Of a stretch of DNA of 43,911 bases, positions 40,913 to 43,911 are shown one piece after another (the stretch's first letter is position 1; every line of letters begins with the position of its first letter). The position numbers and the translations under genes were made by a program. The DNA lies in the NCBI GenBank assembly GCA_027488195.1, contig JAIYCD010000027.1, forward strand, positions 1-43,911, read 5' to 3'. This DNA comes from Acetobacteraceae bacterium. Lineage in GTDB: Bacteria; Pseudomonadota; Alphaproteobacteria; Acetobacterales; Acetobacteraceae. The notes below the pieces were generated by a model. That model ran no database searches and had not been told where the DNA came from. It saw only the letters and a program-made list of their open reading frames with translations.

Positions 40913-42307
40913 TCAAACGACTTGCGCCGCGACTCCGCGCCGCCGCAGCAACGGCATCATCACCACCAGCGCCGCCAGCAGCAGCACGATTTCCAGCGCA
41001 TAGACGCTGGCATAGCCCAGCATCGGCCCATTGCCTTTCGGCCCGGCCCAGCCGGTCACCACATCCCGCATCACCCCGCCGAGTGCCATCGCGACTCCGG
41101 CGGCCGTCGCTTGCACCGCGCCCCAGGCGCCCAGCGCCAGGCCCACCTGGTCGCGCGGGGCCAGGTTCATGGTGGCGGTCAGCGTGCCATGGCTGAACAA
41201 GCCGCCGCCGAAGCCGATCAGCAGCACGCCCAGGGCGAAGAGCGCCGGCATCTGGAAGGGTGCGGCCAGGATCACCAGCGCGAAGCCCGGAATGCCGAAC
41301 ATCACGCCGAAGCTCGCCATCCGGAAGGGGTCCACGCCGCGGCTCAACACGCGCGAGGCGTAGCTGAAGCCGATCAGCCCACCGAGGGCCAGGCTCGCCG
41401 TCAGGGTGGTGGTGGCGGAGACGGAGAGTTTCAGGATCTGCCCGCCATAGGGCTCCAGCAGCACATCCTGCATCGAGAAGGCGGCGGTGCCGAGGCCGAG
41501 CGCCATCAGGCGCCGGACCGCCTGCTCGCCCTCGATAAAGCTGCCCCAGGAGGCGCGGAAGCTCGGCTGCGGCAGATGGAAGGCGGTGCGCGCGGGGTTT
41601 CGTGCCTCCTGCTTCCACAGGGCGATCACGTTGAGGATGATGGTGACGACGGCCGCGCCCTGGATCACCTGGATCAGCTTGCCCGAGGTGAAGTCCGACA
41701 GCAGCGCGCCGAACACCACGGCGCTGATGATCATGCCCACCAGAAGCATCACATACATGAGGCCGACGATCTTCGGCTGCGACTCGGGCGGCGCCAGGTC
41801 GGTCGCCAGCGCCAGGCCCACGGTCTGCACCGTGTGCAGCCCCGCACCCACCATCAGGAAAGCGAGGCCCGCGCCCGCCAGGCCGATCCAGCGCGGCGCA
41901 TCCAGCGCCTCGCCCTCGCCGGCCAGCACCAGCAGGGCGAAGGGCATGATGGCCAGGCCGCCGAACTGCACCAGCGTGCCCTGCCACATGAAGGGCACCC
42001 GCCGCCAACCCAGGAAGGAGCGATGCGTGTCGGAGCGAAATCCGATCAGCGCGCGGAACGGCGCAAACACCAGCGGCAGCGCCAGCATGATGGCAACGAG
42101 CGAGGCCGGCACGCCCAGTTCCACGATCATCACGCGGTTCAGCGTGCCGATCAGCAGCACCAGCGCCATGCCGACCGAGACCTGGAAGAGCGAGAGCCGC
42201 AACAGGCGCGAGAGCGGCATCTCCGGCGTCGCGGCATCGGCGAAGGGCAGGAATTTGGGGCCGAGACTCGCCCAGCCGTAGATGACCTTGCGGGTCAGCG
42301 GATTCAT
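40913..42307 (-). CDS. pucC: PucC/LhaA-type MFS light-harvesting complex assembly protein
   Basis: 464 aa, about 12 membrane helices. The N-terminus MNPLTRKVIYGWASLGPKFL leads to FQVSVGMALVLLIGTLNRVMIVELGVPASLVA in two blocks. FRALIGFRSDTHRSFLGWRRVPFMW is the PucC/bacteriochlorophyll-delivery family signature. LEPYGGQILKLSVSATTTL and GLFSHGTLTATMNLAPR follow in the second half. Family members help insert LH1/LH2 subunits and pigments into the membrane. GGGAG lies nine bases before the ATG. Its position after pucB and pucA identifies it as PucC rather than LhaA or BchP-linked paralogues. Confidence 0.94.
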   Translation of the reverse strand: MNPLTRKVIYGWASLGPKFLPFADAATPEMPLSRLLRLSLFQVSVGMALVLLIGTLNRVMIVELGVPASLVAIMLALPLVFAPFRALIGFRSDTHRSFLGWRRVPFMWQGTLVQFGGLAIMPFALLVLAGEGEALDAPRWIGLAGAGLAFLMVGAGLHTVQTVGLALATDLAPPESQPKIVGLMYVMLLVGMIISAVVFGALLSDFTSGKLIQVIQGAAVVTIILNVIALWKQEARNPARTAFHLPQPSFRASWGSFIEGEQAVRRLMALGLGTAAFSMQDVLLEPYGGQILKLSVSATTTLTASLALGGLIGFSYASRVLSRGVDPFRMASFGVMFGIPGFALVILAAPFQMPALFALGVLLIGFGGGLFSHGTLTATMNLAPRDQVGLALGAWGAVQATAAGVAMALGGVMRDVVTGWAGPKGNGPMLGYASVYALEIVLLLAALVVMMPLLRRRGVAAQVV

Positions 42308-42358
42308 GCGTGGCGTCTCCCGTCCCGGAGAGAGGCTCGTGGAGGTGAATGAGGGGTC

Positions 42359-42378
42359 GGCCCAACCCAGGGTCGGCC
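42359..42378 (-). other. intercistronic hairpin between pucA and pucC
   Basis: On the minus strand GGCCGACC pairs with GGTTGGGCC (one bulge, one G-U pair) around a three-base loop. It falls within the 101-base pucA-pucC gap, 30 bases after the pucA stop. A direct repeat GGGTCGGCCC occurs at its two sides on the plus strand. In other puc operons such a structure raises pucBA message over pucC. Confidence 0.5.
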
Positions 42379-42408
42379 CCCCGTCAAACCTGTGAGCGTC
42401 GGTTCTGG

Positions 42409-42651
42409 CTATTTCACCAAGAGGGCCGCGTGCTCACTGGGCGTTCCCGGCTTCATCAGCGCCACGGCCGGGGCATTCCCGTCCGAGAGGCTGGCCGCCG
42501 CGCGGGGCTTGCCCTGCAGGAAGGCCGGGAACCAGGTGGTGTTGGTCAGGATCGAGAAGTGCACGGCCAAGGAGGCCACGACCACGCCGCCCAGCATCAG
42601 CGGAACGCCGACGGTGGGCTTCACCACGAGCCACATTCTACCATTGATCAT
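42409..42651 (-). CDS. pucA: LH2 light-harvesting alpha polypeptide, B800-820 (LH3)-like
   Basis: 80 aa. It aligns without gaps to purple-bacterial LH2 alpha chains: MINGRMWLVVKPTVGVPLML, single membrane helix about 14-36, bacteriochlorophyll ligand His31 in SLAVHFSIL, and TTWFPAFLQG. Positions 44-45 are Phe-Leu where B800-850 proteins have Tyr-Trp. These residues hydrogen-bond the B850 acetyl groups, and Phe-Leu marks B800-820 complexes. Position 37 is Asn rather than His. The C-terminal tail is about 27 residues longer than in Rhodoblastus acidophilus (53 aa). AGGAGGG precedes the ATG. It is 12 bases downstream of pucB. Confidence 0.95.
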   Translation of the reverse strand: MINGRMWLVVKPTVGVPLMLGGVVVASLAVHFSILTNTTWFPAFLQGKPRAAASLSDGNAPAVALMKPGTPSEHAALLVK

Positions 42652-42663
42652 GGATCCGCCCTC

Positions 42664-42819
42664 CTACTTCAGCCAGGGGGAGAGGGTATAGGCAAGGAAA
42701 TGCGCGCAGGCGGAAATGAAGCCGAAGGTGCGCGTGCCGCTGATCAGGTAGCGGTGGAGTTCTTCCGCCTCCCCGAGGGTCAGACCTGTCGGCCAGACCT
42801 TGCTGTCTTCACTTGGCAT
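42664..42819 (-). CDS. pucB: LH2 light-harvesting beta polypeptide
   Basis: 51 aa: MPSEDSKVWPTGLTLGEAEE, then LHRYLISGTRTFGF and HFLAYTLSPWLK. His40 (of the AHFLAYTLSPW motif) ligates the B850/B820-ring bacteriochlorophyll. His22 corresponds to the conserved second His of LH2 beta chains, and Arg30 to the B800-contacting Arg. One membrane helix spans about 25-47. A strong AAAGGAGG ribosome site precedes the ATG at 42819. It is the first gene of the pucBAC operon and pairs with PucA. Confidence 0.95.
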   Translation of the reverse strand: MPSEDSKVWPTGLTLGEAEELHRYLISGTRTFGFISACAHFLAYTLSPWLK

Positions 42820-42858
42820 GTATGTCCCTCCTTTAGAGACCTGTGGACGTTGCGGTAT

Positions 42859-42876
42859 GAACCCGGAAGCGGGTTC
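42859..42876 (-). other. 5' leader hairpin upstream of pucB
   Basis: GAACCCG (42859-42865) and CGGGTTC (42870-42876), seven perfect pairs with a four-base loop (CTTC on the transcribed strand). It is about 40 bases upstream of the pucB start, in the putative 5' leader. A role in message stability or translation is inference. Confidence 0.5.
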
Positions 42877-43019
42877 CTCGGGGCTTCAGCGCCAGGATCA
42901 GCGGTATGGGGCGGAAGCAAGCGGCATGGTCGGGATGCGGGGTGATGGACGCGGTGGCGCGGTGGCGGTTCGCGCGGTCCTGGTCGGCTTCTGTCCCCAT
43001 CGCCATCTTGACCTTTCCT

Positions 43020-43043
43020 GATTGTCAATCTACATTGACAATC
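43020..43043. promoter_or_regulatory. PpsR/CrtJ-type operator palindrome
   Basis: Perfect 10-bp inverted repeat GATTGTCAAT / ATTGACAATC with a four-base centre CTAC. It contains the exact PpsR/CrtJ consensus TGT-N12-ACA (TGT 43023-43025, ACA 43038-43040). PpsR represses photosynthesis genes in air and light in purple bacteria. The overlap with the putative pucB -10 fits a repressor site. An adjacent nested repeat TTGACA-N7-TGTCAA (43036-43053) shares its right arm. Confidence 0.85.
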
Positions 43044-43134
43044 GCTGTGTCAAGTGAATGGAACAACTGACAGGGCGCGTCTGTCAAGCCTCGTAACGGC
43101 CCGGCCGCGAAATGAGGGCGCAGCGCCCCCGGCC

Positions 43135-43806
43135 TCAGCCCCCGAAGACCTCGTCCCAGGCCGTCATCAGCGCCGAATCCGCCTCTTCCATCGTCGCCAG
43201 AACGCCCAGGTCATGCAGGCTGGTCACCCCGTGTTCGGCGATGCCGCAGGGCACGATTCCGCCGAAATGGGTCAGATCCGGCTCCACATTCAGCGCGATT
43301 CCGTGCCAGCTCACCCAGCGGGTGACGCGCACGCCGATGGCGCCGATCTTGAACTCACCGCCGCCGGGCTTCACCACCCAGATGCCCACCCGCCCCTCCC
43401 GCCGCTCGCCGCGGATGTTGAAGCGGTCCAGCGCGCGGATCATCCATTCCTCCAGCGCCTGGACATAGGCGCGCACGTCGCGCGGGGGCACGGGTCCATG
43501 CGGTCGCGTCAGGTCCAGCATGACATAGGCGGTGCGCTGGCCCGGCCCGTGATAGGTCCATTGCCCCCCGCGCCCGGCCGCGTAATGCGGGAAGCGCTGC
43601 TCGATCAGTTCCTCAGGCTTGGCGCTGGTTCCGGCAGTGTAGGTCGGCGGGTGCTCCACCAGCCAAACCGCCTCCCGCGCGGTGCCAGCACGGATTTCGG
43701 CCGCCCGCGCCTCCATCGCGGCCAGCGCCTCGGGATAGGGGGTGAGGCCCGCGCGGATCTCCCATTGCGGTTTTTGGTCCAGGTCGGTTGAACAGGGCGG
43801 GATCAT
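43135..43806 (-). CDS. lipB: lipoyl(octanoyl)transferase
   Basis: 223 aa. LipB moves octanoyl from acyl carrier protein to lipoyl domains of dehydrogenase complexes, the first committed step of lipoate synthesis. The signature [12 protein letters not shown] is at 79-90. The catalytic Lys153 is in [11 protein letters not shown] and the nucleophile Cys187 in [25 protein letters not shown] is also conserved. The ATG at 43806 adds about 13 poorly conserved residues, so a slightly later start is possible. It is upstream of and co-directional with puc, separated by the puc promoter region. Confidence 0.95.
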   Translation of the reverse strand: MIPPCSTDLDQKPQWEIRAGLTPYPEALAAMEARAAEIRAGTAREAVWLVEHPPTYTAGTSAKPEELIEQRFPHYAAGRGGQWTYHGPGQRTAYVMLDLTRPHGPVPPRDVRAYVQALEEWMIRALDRFNIRGERREGRVGIWVVKPGGGEFKIGAIGVRVTRWVSWHGIALNVEPDLTHFGGIVPCGIAEHGVTSLHDLGVLATMEEADSALMTAWDEVFGG

Positions 43807-43826
43807 GCGCTAGGACGCTCTCGTCT

Positions 43827-43911
43827 GCGGTCGTGGTGGAATGGTAGACACGCCAGCTTGAGGTGCTGGTGGGGGAAACCCCTTGGAAGTTCGAATCTTC
43901 TCGACCGCACC
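43827..43911 (+). tRNA. tRNA-Leu (anticodon GAG)
   Basis: The acceptor arms GCGGTCG and CGACCGC pair perfectly. The anticodon stem CCAGC/GCTGG encloses a loop with GAG at 43860-43862. A long variable arm (GGGGGAAACCCC) marks a class II tRNA, and the T-loop TTCGAAT is canonical. Discriminator A plus encoded CC ends at the window edge; the final A of CCA would be the next base. It reads CTC and CTT leucine codons. It is divergent from lipB. Confidence 0.96.

Larger units (their letters stand above)
42820..43134 (-). promoter_or_regulatory. pucBAC promoter and leader region
   Basis: A 315-base gap between lipB and pucB, which I see as promoter plus a leader of about 200 bases. A candidate -35 TTGACA lies at 43053-43048, with a weak -10 (TAGATT at 43032-43027, spacer 15), overlapping the PpsR-type palindrome. 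Three further TGTCA/TGACA half-sites (43048-43052, 43068-43072, 43082-43086) flank it. A reading frame of 82 codons across 42780-43028 has no family-like features and overlaps pucB, so I do not call it. Confidence 0.6.

Noticed and set aside
42780-43028. 82-codon minus-strand frame overlapping pucB
   Set aside because: It overlaps the pucB start in another frame and the puc leader, is Pro/Arg/His rich and has no plausible ribosome site.

Overview
The window is about 70% GC with dense, mostly co-directional or convergent gene packing, and reads as chromosomal DNA of a phototrophic alphaproteobacterium. The best guess is an Acetobacteraceae member of the Roseomonas/Rhodopila type. Reasons: a complete pucBAC light-harvesting operon, HisZ, an ATP12 chaperone, a PetP/PetR-like regulator pair next to ilvE, several tripartite-tricarboxylate (Bug) binding proteins, and many twin-arginine-like signal peptides. 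The genus is inference. I see no insertion sequence, phage gene, CRISPR array or plasmid gene.

Layout. 1-2.8 kb: the start of a Bug-family binding protein (minus), then hisZ and purA. 2.9-11.2 kb: a probable catabolic/accessory stretch with an acyl-CoA synthetase overlapping a TPR protein, a small secreted-protein gene broken by an in-frame TGA, an amidase, a fumarylacetoacetate-hydrolase family enzyme, a Bug binding protein and a convergent NtaA-type flavin monooxygenase. 11.3-14.1 kb: a MarR regulator, OmpR-type response regulator and sensor kinase on the minus strand, divergent from ilvE. 15.2-21 kb: two very large glycosyltransferases, TPR-GT-beta modules and GT-GT. 21-26 kb: an alpha-2-macroglobulin. 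26.2-30.9 kb: an RND adaptor and pump, then a small repeat-bearing secreted protein. 30.9-36 kb: an MFS exporter, a PhnW-like aminotransferase, ATP12 chaperone, acylphosphatase, a DUF4410 lipoprotein, DUF3597 and a CsbD-like micro-ORF. 36.2-39.1 kb: a three-gene TRAP transporter operon. 39.4-40.8 kb: a DEAD-box helicase, followed by a palindromic extragenic repeat pair. 40.9-42.8 kb: pucC, pucA and pucB (transcribed pucB to pucA to pucC). 43.1-43.9 kb: lipB and tRNA-Leu(GAG).

How the parts work together. pucB and pucA encode the two LH2 antenna polypeptides and pucC their assembly factor. The operon has a perfect PpsR/CrtJ-type palindrome (TGT-N12-ACA) at its putative promoter. PucA carries Phe44-Leu45 in place of the Tyr44-Trp45 of B850 antennae, the signature of low-light B800-820 (LH3) complexes. 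The TRAP operon, RND pair and response-regulator/kinase pair are each overlapping or tightly spaced and probably co-translated. I found no clear new defence or mobile system. The most original material is the LH3-type puc operon with its operator, the paired giant glycosyltransferases, a 15-bp tandem repeat at the response-regulator/kinase junction, the TGA-interrupted secreted gene and the CsbD-like micro-ORF.
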